A stretch of DNA of 64,000 bases from an uncultured Clostridia bacterium (GCA_947624015.1 CANQIA010000004.1:60737-124736), one strand, 5' to 3'. Shown: positions 1 to 7,647, counted from the stretch's first letter. Made by a program: numbers and translations. Notes: generated by a model not told the origin, from the sequence alone.

Positions 1-144
1 TCTGCCTATGCTTTCTCTGCTCCATACCTGACCTACGGGTACATCATACACGGCAGTCACTATTGACTGCATACCGGGTATCTGTTTTATTTTCTCAAGT
101 GTTACCTTATCATCCTCTCCATACCATCGAAACGCCAGTTTCAC
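1..144 (-). CDS. uxuA: Mannonate dehydratase, N-terminal part only
   Basis: The first 48 codons of a minus-strand gene whose remainder lies outside the window. It begins with GTG at 144, preceded by AAAGGAGG a few bases upstream. The visible protein reads VKLAFRWYGEDDKVTLEKIK, continuing QIPGMQSIVTAVYDVPVGQVW. This is the conserved start of UxuA: the FRWYG opening and the AVYDVPVG segment. UxuA dehydrates D-mannonate to 2-keto-3-deoxygluconate in cytoplasmic hexuronate catabolism, downstream of glucuronate and, through tagaturonate/fructuronate branches, of pectin sugars. This fits the pectin cluster about 11 kb away, although the two loci are not contiguous. Only the N-terminus is seen, so catalytic residues cannot be checked. 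Confidence 0.85.
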   Translation of the reverse strand, partial: MKLAFRWYGEDDKVTLEKIKQIPGMQSIVTAVYDVPVGQVWSRESIGR

Positions 145-203
145 AATATATCATCCTCCTTTGTCTTTGATCCTATTATCTGTAAATAAGGAAGATTTAT
201 ACT

Positions 204-228
204 AAAAAAAGCACAGAGATGTGCTTTT
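204..228 (-). terminator. Intrinsic terminator after dut
   Basis: On the minus strand the sequence runs AAAAGCACA-TCTC-TGTGCTTTT and continues into a run of T (complement of A204-A210). The GCACA/TGTGC stem is extended by A-T pairs. It lies just past the dut stop codon and should end the nrdD-nrdG-dut transcript before uxuA. Confidence 0.8.
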
Positions 229-230
229 TA

Positions 231-743
231 TTACTTTCCGCTGCTGCCTAAAGCTCCTTTGCCTCTTTCTGAGGGAAAAGACATAAGCTCTTCATAAGAT
301 ATTTCCGCTCTTTCAAGCTCGTTGTGTACACTGTGTACTACGCCCTGAAAAAGCGCTTTGGTATAGGGGTATATGATACAAGTGCTTTCTATTATCTCCT
401 TTGCCGATAAGGGAAGCTTATCCATATCCAACTTACTTATTACAACAGGCTTATCGTTTGTATTTGTTGTGGCTAAAAACCACTCTCCTCTGTAGCTTGA
501 ATCGATGACTCCTGCGCTGTACTTGATACCTTTGCTGCCTGTTGAGCCTCTCTCATATATCTGGATATAGTAATCCACAGGTATAGCGCTGGCAAGACCC
601 GTAGGCACAAGCCTTGTGCTGTGAGGAGGGATAATAAAATAATCCTCATCAAAGCAGGGATAAATATCAAGCCCTGCATTCCATATATCTCTGTCGGGAA
701 TTTTGGCATTCGGTCTTACCTTTGCAAAATAAATCTTATCCAT
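231..743 (-). CDS. dut: dUTP diphosphatase (trimeric dUTPase)
   Basis: Hydrolyses dUTP to dUMP and pyrophosphate in the cytoplasm, which keeps uracil out of DNA and supplies dUMP for thymidylate. The 170-residue protein carries the trimeric dUTPase motifs in order: NAGLDIY near 22-28, RGSTGSKG near 65-72, GVIDSSYRGEW near 78-88 with the catalytic Asp, and the C-terminal Gly-rich arm SERGKGALGSSG at 158-169. There is an extra stretch of about 25 residues between the third motif and the ALFQG segment compared with short bacterial enzymes. The start at 743 was chosen because AGGAG lies just upstream; a longer reading runs back into nrdG. It is the third gene after nrdD and nrdG (8-bp gap), an arrangement that joins dNTP production with dUTP removal. 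Confidence 0.92.
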   Translation of the reverse strand: MDKIYFAKVRPNAKIPDRDIWNAGLDIYPCFDEDYFIIPPHSTRLVPTGLASAIPVDYYIQIYERGSTGSKGIKYSAGVIDSSYRGEWFLATTNTNDKPVVISKLDMDKLPLSAKEIIESTCIIYPYTKALFQGVVHSVHNELERAEISYEELMSFPSERGKGALGSSGK

Positions 744-751
744 AATATCTC

Positions 752-1243
752 CTAATCCTTGTAAAGCACTACCTCGCCCTTTTCGAGAGTAGCCTTTACA
801 TCTATGGTTCTCTGATTGGAGGAGCCTTTCCACGGAAGCTGATTGTCCTTAAGCTCTTCCATAAATTTACCGTCAATGACCACATCCAGATATTTCACTA
901 TATCCAGGTTGCTTATCTGTTCCCACAAAAATCCCGTATAGAGCCAAATATTTTTATGTGGATACTTTTCTTTGAATTTTTTGGCGATACGTGTTACCTC
1001 AGCCCTGTTATCCGGATGAAGGGGATCTCCGCCGCTGAATGTAAGACCTGAGATATATCCCTTTGCCAAACCTTCAAAAAGCTCTCTTTCGGCGCCGTCG
1101 TCAAAGGGAAGTCCTCCGTTTATATCCCATGTAATGGGATTTTGACAATTTGGACAATGATGAGTACAGCCGCTTACCCAAAGCACCATTCTCAATCCCT
1201 CGCCATTTAACATATCATCATGAGTTATATTATGATATCTCAT
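752..1243 (-). CDS. nrdG: Anaerobic ribonucleotide reductase activating protein
   Basis: Radical SAM activase that installs the glycyl radical in NrdD under anaerobic conditions. The 163-residue protein has the iron-sulfur triad CTHHCPNC near residues 26-33, which is the NrdG-type CxxxCxxC, and a Gly-rich SAM-contact segment TFSGGDPLHP near 68-77. The N-terminal MRYHNITHDDMLNGEG block is typical of the family. The start has AAAGGAG upstream. The gene is 71 bp downstream of nrdD; that gap holds a 14-bp perfect inverted repeat directly ahead of the ribosome binding site. The length is normal for the family. Confidence 0.95.
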   Translation of the reverse strand: MRYHNITHDDMLNGEGLRMVLWVSGCTHHCPNCQNPITWDINGGLPFDDGAERELFEGLAKGYISGLTFSGGDPLHPDNRAEVTRIAKKFKEKYPHKNIWLYTGFLWEQISNLDIVKYLDVVIDGKFMEELKDNQLPWKGSSNQRTIDVKATLEKGEVVLYKD

Positions 1244-1265
1244 TTTTCGGTTTCTCCTTTACAGA

Positions 1266-1299
1266 ACAAATAAGTGCCAAAAAGCTGGCACTTATTTGT
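1266..1299 (-). repeat. Perfect 14-bp hairpin between nrdD and nrdG
   Basis: ACAAATAAGTGCCA (1266-1279) is exactly complementary to TGGCACTTATTTGT (1286-1299) across a 6-nt loop. On the minus-strand transcript no T-run follows: the next bases are CTGTAAAGGAG, the nrdG ribosome binding site. It is therefore more likely a processing or mRNA-stability element, or a leaky attenuator setting the nrdD:nrdG ratio, than a full terminator. Confidence 0.8.
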
Positions 1300-1314
1300 A
1301 ATTGTAATATTTAT

Positions 1315-3486
1315 TTACATGGATTTTCTCTCGGCTATTTCTGCCATCTTGGCTTCGTTAAGACGAGTATCGCCTTTAACTCTGGAATAGCTTAAGTATC
1401 CGTTCATTCTGTCGATCTTGGTAAGATTCCTGCTGCCGCACTTAGGACATACATCCATTTCAAGCTCCTCATGACCGCAGTCATCACAATATGAAAGACT
1501 CAGGTTCACACCTTCGTAGAAGCCCATATCCATAGCTCTTTCTATAAGTGTAACAATAGCCTCTTTATTGTAGGAAATAGGATACTTGACATACTGTATC
1601 TTACCTCCGTTGAGGAGATTCCAGAATCTCTTTTCAAGATCCTGCTTCTCGATAGGAGTAATATCCTCGGTTACATGACAGTGGAAGCTGTTGGAAACAT
1701 ATTCTCTGTCGGAAACATTGGCTACGATGCCATATTTCCTTCTGAACTGCTTAACCTGTAAGCCGCAAAGACTTTCAGCGGGAGTACCGTAAATTGCATA
1801 AGCAATATTATCTTCCTCCTTATACTGATTTATCTTCTTGTTGATATATTCCATTACCTCTAACGCAAACTGACCGTCTTCAACAAGGCTCTTCTGATTA
1901 TAAAGCTCCTGAAGCTCATTAAGGGCTGTGATACCAAAGCTTATGGTACATGCCTTAAGTATAGGCTTTATCTTATCGCTTGGCTTGAGATGACCGCCGT
2001 AAAAACCGCCCTCACAGTAAGCGACAGGATTAGTTGAAGCTCTCATTTCGCCTAAATAATCAATAGTTCTCTTATGTACTCCTCTTATCATTTCAAGATA
2101 ATAGTCGAGTACCTCATAGAAATCTCTGCTCTCGGAACGTGCCTTTGCCAAGATCATAGGCAAATGCAGACTGATAGCGCCTAAGTTGAATCTGCCAACC
2201 GTAATGGCCTTGTCATTTTCATCTGCAGGCTTCAGACCGCCTCTCTCAAACCAAAGTGAAAGAAAGGCTCTGCAACCCATAGGGCTGACAACAACGCCAT
2301 ACTTTTTATATGCCTCGGCAACATAGCTGTCCCCTGTAAGAGATAACCAATCGGGATACATGGTCTTTGAAGAACATTCAACACCTGCAAGGAAAACATC
2401 GTGCAGCTCCTTACCCTCGCCATGAAGCTCCTTATCATATAAGAATACTATCTTGGGGAAAAGAGTTGGCTTTTTGTTCCCTGCCTTACCCTGACCGATC
2501 CTGTGTACATCAAGGGCAGTAATTGCCGCCATTTTTCCAAATCTGTCTTTAGCTAAACCTAAAGTGATCGTTATGAAAGGATAGTCGCCTCTTGAAGAGC
2601 CTACGGAATTGAGCTTATACTCAAGTCCCTGGAAGCCCTGTTCAAAATCACGCCTGATCTTTTTCATTGCGACCTTTTCTATATATTTAAGATCGCTTAT
2701 ACTAAGCTCTTTAGTCTCCTTAATATTTTCAACATAATCTCTCAGTTCGTCACAATATTTCCTATAGCTCTTTTCAGCATAGGGTGCCAAAATCTTATCT
2801 ATTTCAGGCACCGTGAATCCACCGTATTGCTGAGATGCCGTTGATAAAATAACATCGCCTATAACATCAAATGCAACAGACAATGTCTTGGGCTCATTAT
2901 ACCAAAGGTTGCCCATTTCAAAGCCGCCTTTCAATACTGCTCCCATATCAAACAAACAACAGTTCATGGTGTCACGTCTTGCTGACATATCATGGATATA
3001 GATATATCCGTCCTTACAAGCCTGCTTTTCATCGGTTGTAAGGAAAAACTTCTGATATAATTCTTTATTAAGATGGTTATAGATAAGACTTCTTTTAGTG
3101 GCTACTAAGGCAGAATCCGTATTGGAATTCTCCTTGTCTCCAATGTACATTATGCTCTGCGCCTTTTGATAAACATCGTCAAGCATATGAACAAAATCTT
3201 TCTTGTAATTACGATAATCCTTATAACTTTTTGCGACCTTGGGTTCAACTGCCTCAAGGGCGCTCTCAACCAAATTATGCATTGTCTGGATAGGGATATT
3301 CTTGATCTCACTTTCTTCGATATGAGATTCTACCCAGTCAACGATACTCTCGTACTCATCCTGCTTGAATGTGTACATAACTCTGTTGGCTGATTTAGTT
3401 ATAGCTGCCACAATTTTAGTTGAATCAAAGGGTTCTAAAGTGCCATCCTTCTTGATAATAAAAACGCCATTCATTTCATTATCCAT
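1315..3486 (-). CDS. nrdD: Anaerobic ribonucleoside-triphosphate reductase (class III)
   Basis: Glycyl-radical enzyme that reduces ribonucleotides to deoxyribonucleotides without oxygen. From the N-terminus: an ATP-cone allosteric domain (about residues 5-95, with FIIKKDGTLEPFDSTKI), the large reductase barrel, and a C-terminal zinc site with paired cysteines (CDDCG and CPKCG). Next comes the glycyl-radical segment RMNGYLSYSR, whose Gly is the radical site. The start at 3486 (ATG) has GGGGG about 10 nt upstream; an earlier TTG at 3516 lacks a binding site. The length of 723 residues is normal. It heads the nrdD-nrdG-dut operon. The promoter upstream overlaps an NrdR-like box, implying repression when (d)ATP is abundant. 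Confidence 0.95.
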   Translation of the reverse strand: MDNEMNGVFIIKKDGTLEPFDSTKIVAAITKSANRVMYTFKQDEYESIVDWVESHIEESEIKNIPIQTMHNLVESALEAVEPKVAKSYKDYRNYKKDFVHMLDDVYQKAQSIMYIGDKENSNTDSALVATKRSLIYNHLNKELYQKFFLTTDEKQACKDGYIYIHDMSARRDTMNCCLFDMGAVLKGGFEMGNLWYNEPKTLSVAFDVIGDVILSTASQQYGGFTVPEIDKILAPYAEKSYRKYCDELRDYVENIKETKELSISDLKYIEKVAMKKIRRDFEQGFQGLEYKLNSVGSSRGDYPFITITLGLAKDRFGKMAAITALDVHRIGQGKAGNKKPTLFPKIVFLYDKELHGEGKELHDVFLAGVECSSKTMYPDWLSLTGDSYVAEAYKKYGVVVSPMGCRAFLSLWFERGGLKPADENDKAITVGRFNLGAISLHLPMILAKARSESRDFYEVLDYYLEMIRGVHKRTIDYLGEMRASTNPVAYCEGGFYGGHLKPSDKIKPILKACTISFGITALNELQELYNQKSLVEDGQFALEVMEYINKKINQYKEEDNIAYAIYGTPAESLCGLQVKQFRRKYGIVANVSDREYVSNSFHCHVTEDITPIEKQDLEKRFWNLLNGGKIQYVKYPISYNKEAIVTLIERAMDMGFYEGVNLSLSYCDDCGHEELEMDVCPKCGSRNLTKIDRMNGYLSYSRVKGDTRLNEAKMAEIAERKSM

Positions 3487-3521
3487 TTGATAAACACCCC
3501 CTATATTTTGTGTCAATTAAC

Positions 3522-3550
3522 ATTGTACACCACTATATCTAGTATGTCAA
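3522..3550 (-). promoter_or_regulatory. Sigma-A type promoter of nrdD
   Basis: On the minus strand TTGACA (3545-3550) is followed after exactly 17 bp by TACAAT (3522-3527). The -35 box is a perfect match to consensus, and the -10 is one base off. It lies about 36 bp upstream of the nrdD start codon. Confidence 0.85.
3531..3544. promoter_or_regulatory. NrdR-type operator inside the nrdD promoter spacer
   Basis: CACTATATCTAGTA closely resembles the NrdR box core CACTATATATAGTG and sits in the 17-bp spacer between the -35 and -10 boxes, where a bound repressor would block RNA polymerase. NrdR boxes normally come in pairs about three helical turns apart. I do not see a convincing second box, only a weak candidate near 3574-3589. 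Confidence 0.7.
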
Positions 3551-3831
3551 CAAAAACTAAAGACAATTTTTGCACAAATTGGCTATTGTTTTTTTGGTAA
3601 CTTTTTCTGATAAATTCTCTTGACATTATCAAAAGCTTTTAAATACTTGATTAGGCATTTGTTACAAAAAATTAATATTCTTTGTTCAATTTTACTATTG
3701 ATTTTTACTCATAGCAATGCAATCGAACCAAAAGCAACATAAAATTTTTTATCCGAAAATCTCAGAATTCGCATTTTTCAACAGCTTATGCCCTTTATCC
3801 ACATTACCGAAATTTTGTACAAATACAAATT
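3551..3831. other. AT-rich intergenic region with DnaA-box-like sites
   Basis: No gene is seen between the nrdD promoter and queF. A perfect DnaA box TTATCCACA lies at 3795-3803. A near match, TTGTCCACA, lies in the same orientation at 3839-3847, inside the 3' end of queF. A weak inverted repeat (TTTGTA/TACAAA) near 3814-3829 could act as a poor terminator for queF. Otherwise the stretch is A/T-rich with no clear structure. Confidence 0.5.
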
Positions 3832-4323
3832 TTATCTGTTGTCCACATTTTCGGGATACATATCATGAGTACTCAGCCGCTGCCATGCGACATTTTCCCA
3901 CCGGGTACCCTTTTTGCCATAATTACAATAGGGGTCTATGGATATACCGCCTCTAGGAGTAAATTTGCCCCATACCTCTATATACTTGGGATCCATGAGC
4001 CTTATAAGATCCTTCATTATTATATTCACACAGTCTTCATGAAAATCCCCATGATTTCTGAAGCTGTACAGATAGAGCTTAAGACTTTTGCTCTCCACCA
4101 TTTTTTCATCGGGTACATAGCTTATATATATAGCGGCAAAATCCGGCTGTCCCGTAATGGGACAAAGGCTTGTGAATTCGGGACAATTAAATTTTACAAA
4201 ATAATCGTTGTCTTTGTGCTTGTTCAAAAAGGTCTCAAGCACCTCCGGGGCATAATTATCCGCATATTTTACATTTTTATTTCCAAGTAATGTCAAACCT
4301 TCTGTTTCTTCCTTGCTTCTCAT
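3832..4323 (-). CDS. queF: NADPH-dependent preQ0 reductase
   Basis: Reduces the nitrile of 7-cyano-7-deazaguanine (preQ0) to the amine preQ1, the last step before insertion into tRNA by Tgt. At 163 residues it is the short, unimodular type I QueF of Firmicutes. Visible family marks are [14 protein letters not shown], with the nucleophilic Cys54 and the conserved Asp61, and the substrate/NADPH segment [20 protein letters not shown] near 77-96. It overlaps queC by 4 bp (ATGA), indicating translational coupling, and is the last gene of the queD-queE-folE-queC-queF operon. Confidence 0.95.
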   Translation of the reverse strand: MRSKEETEGLTLLGNKNVKYADNYAPEVLETFLNKHKDNDYFVKFNCPEFTSLCPITGQPDFAAIYISYVPDEKMVESKSLKLYLYSFRNHGDFHEDCVNIIMKDLIRLMDPKYIEVWGKFTPRGGISIDPYCNYGKKGTRWENVAWQRLSTHDMYPENVDNR

Positions 4324-5006
4324 AATAATTCCTCCAAGGGGTCCTTTACGCCGTTTGCTTTAAAGGCTGAGATACGATCTATACAAGTACCGCATACGCC
4401 GCAGGGTCTGTCTTGTCCTTCATAGCAGCTCCATGTAAGCTCATAGGGTACTCCAAGCTTCAAGCCTATCCCAACCACCTGAGCCTTATTCATATTTACA
4501 AAGGGCGCCTTAACGGTAAGCTGCCTGCCGCTGCCTTCATATATTGCCTTATTCATTGCATCGTTAAAAACAGGGCTGCAATCGGGATAAGCGTTTCCCG
4601 CAGAATCGTCTGCATGAGCGCCGTAATATATCTGTGAACAGCCCTTTGAAAGAGCTATGCTCGCAGCCACAGACAGGAACAGTCCGTTTCTGAAAGGCAC
4701 ATATGTGGAAACGGGAGCGCCTCCCGTTTTCTTTATCTGCTCCCCATAGCTTTCCTTGGGTATAGCCATGTCAGAATGAGCCAGAAGGGAACAGTTGCTG
4801 TAATCAAATACGGAGCTTATGTCCATTTTAATATGTTCAGTACCGTAATACTCGGCTGTTTTGTCGGCAGCCTGTATTTCCTTGCTGTGCTTTTGACCAT
4901 AGGATATAGACAGGGCAATTACATTTTTACTTCCGTATTTATCTACAGCCATGGCAAGAGCCGTAGTACTGTCAACGCCGCCGCTTGACAATACCATTAC
5001 CTTCAT
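4320..5006 (-). CDS. queC: 7-cyano-7-deazaguanine synthase
   Basis: ATP- and ammonia-dependent conversion of 7-carboxy-7-deazaguanine to preQ0. The 228-residue protein opens with the PP-loop [10 protein letters not shown] (residues 7-16) for ATP. Near the C-terminus it has the zinc-binding cluster [10 protein letters not shown] with a further upstream Cys in [12 protein letters not shown]. It overlaps both neighbours: its ATG overlaps the folE stop and its stop overlaps the queF start, each by 4 bp. The length and motifs are typical and nothing is missing. Confidence 0.96.
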   Translation of the reverse strand: MKVMVLSSGGVDSTTALAMAVDKYGSKNVIALSISYGQKHSKEIQAADKTAEYYGTEHIKMDISSVFDYSNCSLLAHSDMAIPKESYGEQIKKTGGAPVSTYVPFRNGLFLSVAASIALSKGCSQIYYGAHADDSAGNAYPDCSPVFNDAMNKAIYEGSGRQLTVKAPFVNMNKAQVVGIGLKLGVPYELTWSCYEGQDRPCGVCGTCIDRISAFKANGVKDPLEELL

Positions 5007-5584
5007 ATATGATACCCCCTTATCCTCATCTGCAATGCCGTATCTGTTTCAAACTTTCCTCTTAGGGTCTCGGTATAGGTTTTTGAAGCATTTTTTTTGA
5101 TGCCTCTGGCAGTCATACAACTGTGGCATCCCTCTATCATAACGGCAACGTCTTCCGAGCCTGTAGCCATGGATATTATTTCCGCAATGTCATTTCCCAA
5201 TCTTTCCTGAAGCTGCAATCTTTTGGCAGCCATATCGCATATTCTGGCTATCTTGCTCAGTCCTATGACCTTTCCCCTGGGAATATAAGCCACAGATACA
5301 TGCATATCATACATAAGCGCCATATGATGTTCGCAATAACTGTATACCTCTATGTCCTTTACCAAAACCATGTCGCCGCAGCCTGAGCGAATATCCTCCG
5401 AAAATGTCTTTTCAAACATTTGGGCTATCTCGGCATTTGTATAGTTCATTCCCTCAAATACCTCCTCATACATCTTGGCAACTCTCTCGGGAGTTTCTCT
5501 AAGACCCTCTCTGTCAGGGTCGTCGCCCAATGCTATGAGTATTCCTTTTATATGCTCTTCTATTGCCTTAACATCTATTGCCAT
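5003..5584 (-). CDS. folE: GTP cyclohydrolase I
   Basis: Converts GTP to 7,8-dihydroneopterin triphosphate, the first step shared by folate and 7-deazaguanine synthesis. The zinc ligands are seen as YCEHHM (Cys and His) and the later [10 protein letters not shown] segment. The protein is 193 residues when started at ATG 5584, which has AAAGGAG 7-8 nt upstream. A longer reading from 5614 would overlap queE and lacks a binding site. Its position between queE and queC indicates a dedicated role in supplying dihydroneopterin triphosphate to QueD here, though it may also serve folate synthesis. Confidence 0.93.
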   Translation of the reverse strand: MAIDVKAIEEHIKGILIALGDDPDREGLRETPERVAKMYEEVFEGMNYTNAEIAQMFEKTFSEDIRSGCGDMVLVKDIEVYSYCEHHMALMYDMHVSVAYIPRGKVIGLSKIARICDMAAKRLQLQERLGNDIAEIISMATGSEDVAVMIEGCHSCMTARGIKKNASKTYTETLRGKFETDTALQMRIRGYHI

Positions 5585-5586
5585 AA

Positions 5587-6240
5587 CTACACTCCTTTCT
5601 TGTTGGGATCCCATATGAACTTGTGCATCTGAAGCTGTAGATTTACGCCGTTCATATTGTTCTTTATCATAAAATCAACTATTTCGGCAGGCTCTATATT
5701 GCCAAATACGGGACTTATGTATACGCTGCATTTTTCCGTTAATTTGTATACGTCTATAATTTCAAGAGCCTTTTGAAGATCCTCTTGGCAGCCGCATACA
5801 AATTTGACCGTATCGCCATGCTCTATATGATCATAGTTTTGCATAAGCATTCTCTCACACATACCGCTTGAGGGAGATTTATAGTCCATTGTTATGCTCA
5901 CATTGTATTTTTTGCAAGAACTGATGTCCATACTGCCGTTTGTTTCGATTTCAACATAAAGAGAACCGTCTGCCGAGAGTATCTCCAAAAGGCTGTCCAT
6001 ATCCTTCTGCAAAAGAGGTTCTCCTCCCGTGATCGTCACATTTTTTACGCCGGTGCTTAAAATATAAGCATATATTTCATAGGGCGTCATTTCCTCGGCA
6101 GGACAGTCCTCGCTGTTTGCCCACATCGTATCACAATAGCTGCAATGAAGATTACAGCCCTTAAAGCGTATAAATACGGCAAGCTGACCTGCCCTTCTGC
6201 TTTCGCCGTTTATACTCACGAATTTTTCAGCCACAAGCAT
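5587..6240 (-). CDS. queE: 7-carboxy-7-deazaguanine synthase (radical SAM)
   Basis: Radical SAM enzyme that contracts the ring of 6-carboxy-tetrahydropterin to 7-carboxy-7-deazaguanine. The iron-sulfur motif is CNLHCSYC (about residues 29-36). It is followed by a [13 protein letters not shown]-binding segment near 69-78 and an IETNGS motif near 97-102. The N-terminal [19 protein letters not shown] block is the usual QueE substrate-side sequence. At 217 residues it is of normal size. It starts 2 bp after queD and ends 2 bp before folE. Confidence 0.95.
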   Translation of the reverse strand: MLVAEKFVSINGESRRAGQLAVFIRFKGCNLHCSYCDTMWANSEDCPAEEMTPYEIYAYILSTGVKNVTITGGEPLLQKDMDSLLEILSADGSLYVEIETNGSMDISSCKKYNVSITMDYKSPSSGMCERMLMQNYDHIEHGDTVKFVCGCQEDLQKALEIIDVYKLTEKCSVYISPVFGNIEPAEIVDFMIKNNMNGVNLQLQMHKFIWDPNKKGV

Positions 6241-6242
6241 AA

Positions 6243-6665
6243 TTACACCTCATAATAGAAGGCACAGTTATTTGGAGTTTCATAAACTGTTGCCTGACGT
6301 ACATTATAACCTTTTTTAACAAACAGATCATAGAAATACTTTGCAAAGTTCTCAGCCGTTGGTCTGAACGGCATTTCTATAATTTTAAAGCCTTCTTCAT
6401 TAAGCGCCTCATAGGTTTTCTGTTTAAAGGAATCCTTTTCTATTATAAGGCAATGGTCAAAGGCGTCTGTCTCTTTTCTTACCTCTTCCTTCAATGTGGC
6501 AAAGTCAACTATCATTCCCTTGGTCTGACCGTCACTGCCTACCATACTATCCATTACTTCTATTATAACTCTCCACCTGTGACCGTGGATATTGCTGCAC
6601 TTGCCCTCATAGCCCTTTAAAAAATGAGCCGAGTCAAAGCTGTGTTCTGTTTTAAGACTGTACAT
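6243..6665 (-). CDS. queD: 6-carboxy-5,6,7,8-tetrahydropterin synthase
   Basis: Converts dihydroneopterin triphosphate to 6-carboxytetrahydropterin, the step between FolE and QueE. Zinc-binding histidines are visible in FDSAHFL and IHGHRW; the Cys in GKCSNIHGH is the catalytic one. The start at 6665 was chosen because CCTCC (complement of GGAGG) lies 11-15 bp upstream. The longer reading from 6782 would translate through the riboswitch and terminator and is rejected. It is the first gene of the que operon and probably under preQ1 control. Confidence 0.94.
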   Translation of the reverse strand: MYSLKTEHSFDSAHFLKGYEGKCSNIHGHRWRVIIEVMDSMVGSDGQTKGMIVDFATLKEEVRKETDAFDHCLIIEKDSFKQKTYEALNEEGFKIIEMPFRPTAENFAKYFYDLFVKKGYNVRQATVYETPNNCAFYYEV

Positions 6666-6683
6666 ATATCTTTTTCCTCCAAT

Positions 6684-6705
6684 AAAAAAGGGCGCACCAC
6701 GCCCC
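6684..6705 (-). terminator. Riboswitch-linked terminator upstream of queD
   Basis: On the minus strand GGGCG-TGGTG-CGCCC (6690-6704) is followed at once by six T residues (6684-6689) and then by the queD ribosome binding site. A terminator placed between an aptamer and the first gene is the standard expression platform of a transcriptional OFF switch. Confidence 0.82.
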
Positions 6706-6714
6706 AAAAACAAG

Positions 6715-6757
6715 GACCTAGTTTTGTTTAAGGACAGGAGGGTTTCGAACTGTCCGT
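6715..6757 (-). ncRNA. Probable preQ1-I riboswitch aptamer
   Basis: Read on the minus strand, GGACAG pairs with CTGTCC (6750-6755 with 6732-6737) around the loop TTCGAAACCCTC. It is followed by the A-rich tail TTAAACAAAACTAGG. The small helix, the UUC-containing loop and an A-rich 3' tail ending in CUA that folds back as a pseudoknot are the hallmarks of preQ1 class I aptamers. The tail closely resembles my recollection of the Thermoanaerobacter tengcongensis aptamer tail. Placement between the queD promoter and a terminator supports it. The exact subtype is not certain. Confidence 0.8.
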
Positions 6758-6772
6758 TATTTAGCTTTATAT

Positions 6773-6801
6773 ATAATAACACAATATTAAGGCGAAATCA
6801 A
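6773..6801 (-). promoter_or_regulatory. Promoter of the que operon
   Basis: Minus-strand TTGATT (6796-6801), a 17-bp spacer, then TATTAT (6773-6778). Transcription would begin just before the aptamer. The -35 box lies one base from the -35 box of the divergent LUD-protein promoter, so the two promoters are back to back. Confidence 0.75.
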
Positions 6802-6802
6802 C

Positions 6803-6831
6803 TTGAATTATAATAAAAATTAGAATATACT
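6803..6831 (+). promoter_or_regulatory. Promoter of the LUD-domain gene
   Basis: TTGAAT (6803-6808), a 17-bp spacer, then TATACT (6826-6831), 27 bp upstream of the start codon at 6859. Confidence 0.75.
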
Positions 6832-6858
6832 TAATATAAAAAAGAAAGGAGAATACAC

Positions 6859-7488
6859 ATGACACCTAAGAAAGAATATTACAATTTACTGGCGCAGAAG
6901 GTAATTACAAATCTGGAAAAGAGAAATATGGAAGGCTATTACGCCGACACCGCCGAAAAAGCCGTAGAGATCGCTCTTTCACTTATGAAAGAAGGCAGCA
7001 GCGTTACATGGGGCGGCTCAATGACATTGGATGAGATAGGCTTAAAGGATAAGCTTGACAAGTACACGGTATATGACAGGGCAAAGGCATCATCTCCCGA
7101 AGAGGTAAGCGAAATATATAAAAAAGCCTTTAGTTGCAATATTTTTCTCATGAGTACCAACGCCATTACAGTTGACGGAGAGCTTTTGAATATAGACGGT
7201 ACGGGAAACAGAGTTGCCGCTCTTATATACGGTCCCGAAAATGTTATTGTAATAGCAGGTATAAATAAGGTAACGGACAATATTGAAAGCGCTTATAAAA
7301 GAGCCAGAAGCGATGCCTCAGTGCCAAATGCCATAAGACTTGATATGAATACTCCCTGTAAGGCAACAGGCGTATGCCGAGACTGTACAAGCCCCGACTG
7401 TATATGCTGCCAGGTAGTCGTTACAAGATATTCAAGGATAAAAGGAAGGATAAAGGTAATACTTGTGGGAGAAAGTCTTGGATTTTAA
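6859..7488 (+). CDS. LUD-domain protein (LutC/YkgG-like)
   Basis: A 209-residue protein of the LUD (DUF162, YkgG/LutC) family, often annotated 'lactate utilization protein'. LutC acts with LutA and LutB in L-lactate oxidation, but no lutA or lutB is adjacent, so the role here is open. Seen in the sequence are the N-terminal helix MTPKKEYYNLLAQKVITNLE, a VTWGGSMTLDEIG motif near 49-61, a STNAITVDGELLNIDGTGNR motif near 99-118, and a Cys-rich C-terminal region with eight cysteines (CKATGVCRDCTSPDCICC). The Cys cluster recurs in stand-alone clostridial members and could bind metal (inference). The ribosome binding site is AAAGGAG. It has its own promoter divergent from queD. Confidence 0.85.
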   Translation: MTPKKEYYNLLAQKVITNLEKRNMEGYYADTAEKAVEIALSLMKEGSSVTWGGSMTLDEIGLKDKLDKYTVYDRAKASSPEEVSEIYKKAFSCNIFLMSTNAITVDGELLNIDGTGNRVAALIYGPENVIVIAGINKVTDNIESAYKRARSDASVPNAIRLDMNTPCKATGVCRDCTSPDCICCQVVVTRYSRIKGRIKVILVGESLGF

Positions 7489-7528
7489 TGGACTTTGGCG
7501 TAAATAAAGCCGACCCTTTTTTCATAAT

Positions 7529-7551
7529 AAAAAACCTGTCGTTATGACAGG
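7529..7551 (-). terminator. Terminator of the tRNA-Ser pair
   Basis: On the minus strand CCTGTC-ATAAC-GACAGG (7535-7551) is followed by six T (complement of A7529-A7534), 9 bp past the tRNA-Ser(GGA) gene. Confidence 0.85.
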
Positions 7552-7559
7552 ATAAATAA

Positions 7560-7647
7560 CGGAGATGGAGAGATTTGAACTCTCGCGCCGCTTTCACGAC
7601 CTACTCCCTTTCCAGGGGAGCCCCTTCAACCTCTTGGGTACATCTCC
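7560..7647 (-). tRNA. tRNA-Ser (anticodon GGA)
   Basis: An 88-nt minus-strand cloverleaf with acceptor GGAGATG pairing with CATCTCC and discriminator G. The anticodon arm is CTCCC-CTGGAAA-GGGAG, the long class II variable arm is that of serine tRNAs, and the T-arm is GAGAGTTCAAATCTCTC. The anticodon GGA reads UCC and UCU codons. The 3' CCA is not encoded. It is co-transcribed with tRNA-Ser(TGA) upstream. Confidence 0.93.

Noticed and set aside
5003..5614. Longer folE reading with ten extra residues ([10 protein letters not shown])
   Set aside because: The extension overlaps queE and places a strong AAAGGAG inside the coding region; the ATG at 5584 fits that site.
6731..6757. GGTTTCGAACTGTCC near queD looks like a tRNA T-arm
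   Set aside because: No acceptor, D or anticodon arms surround it. The opposite strand explains it better as the preQ1 aptamer loop.
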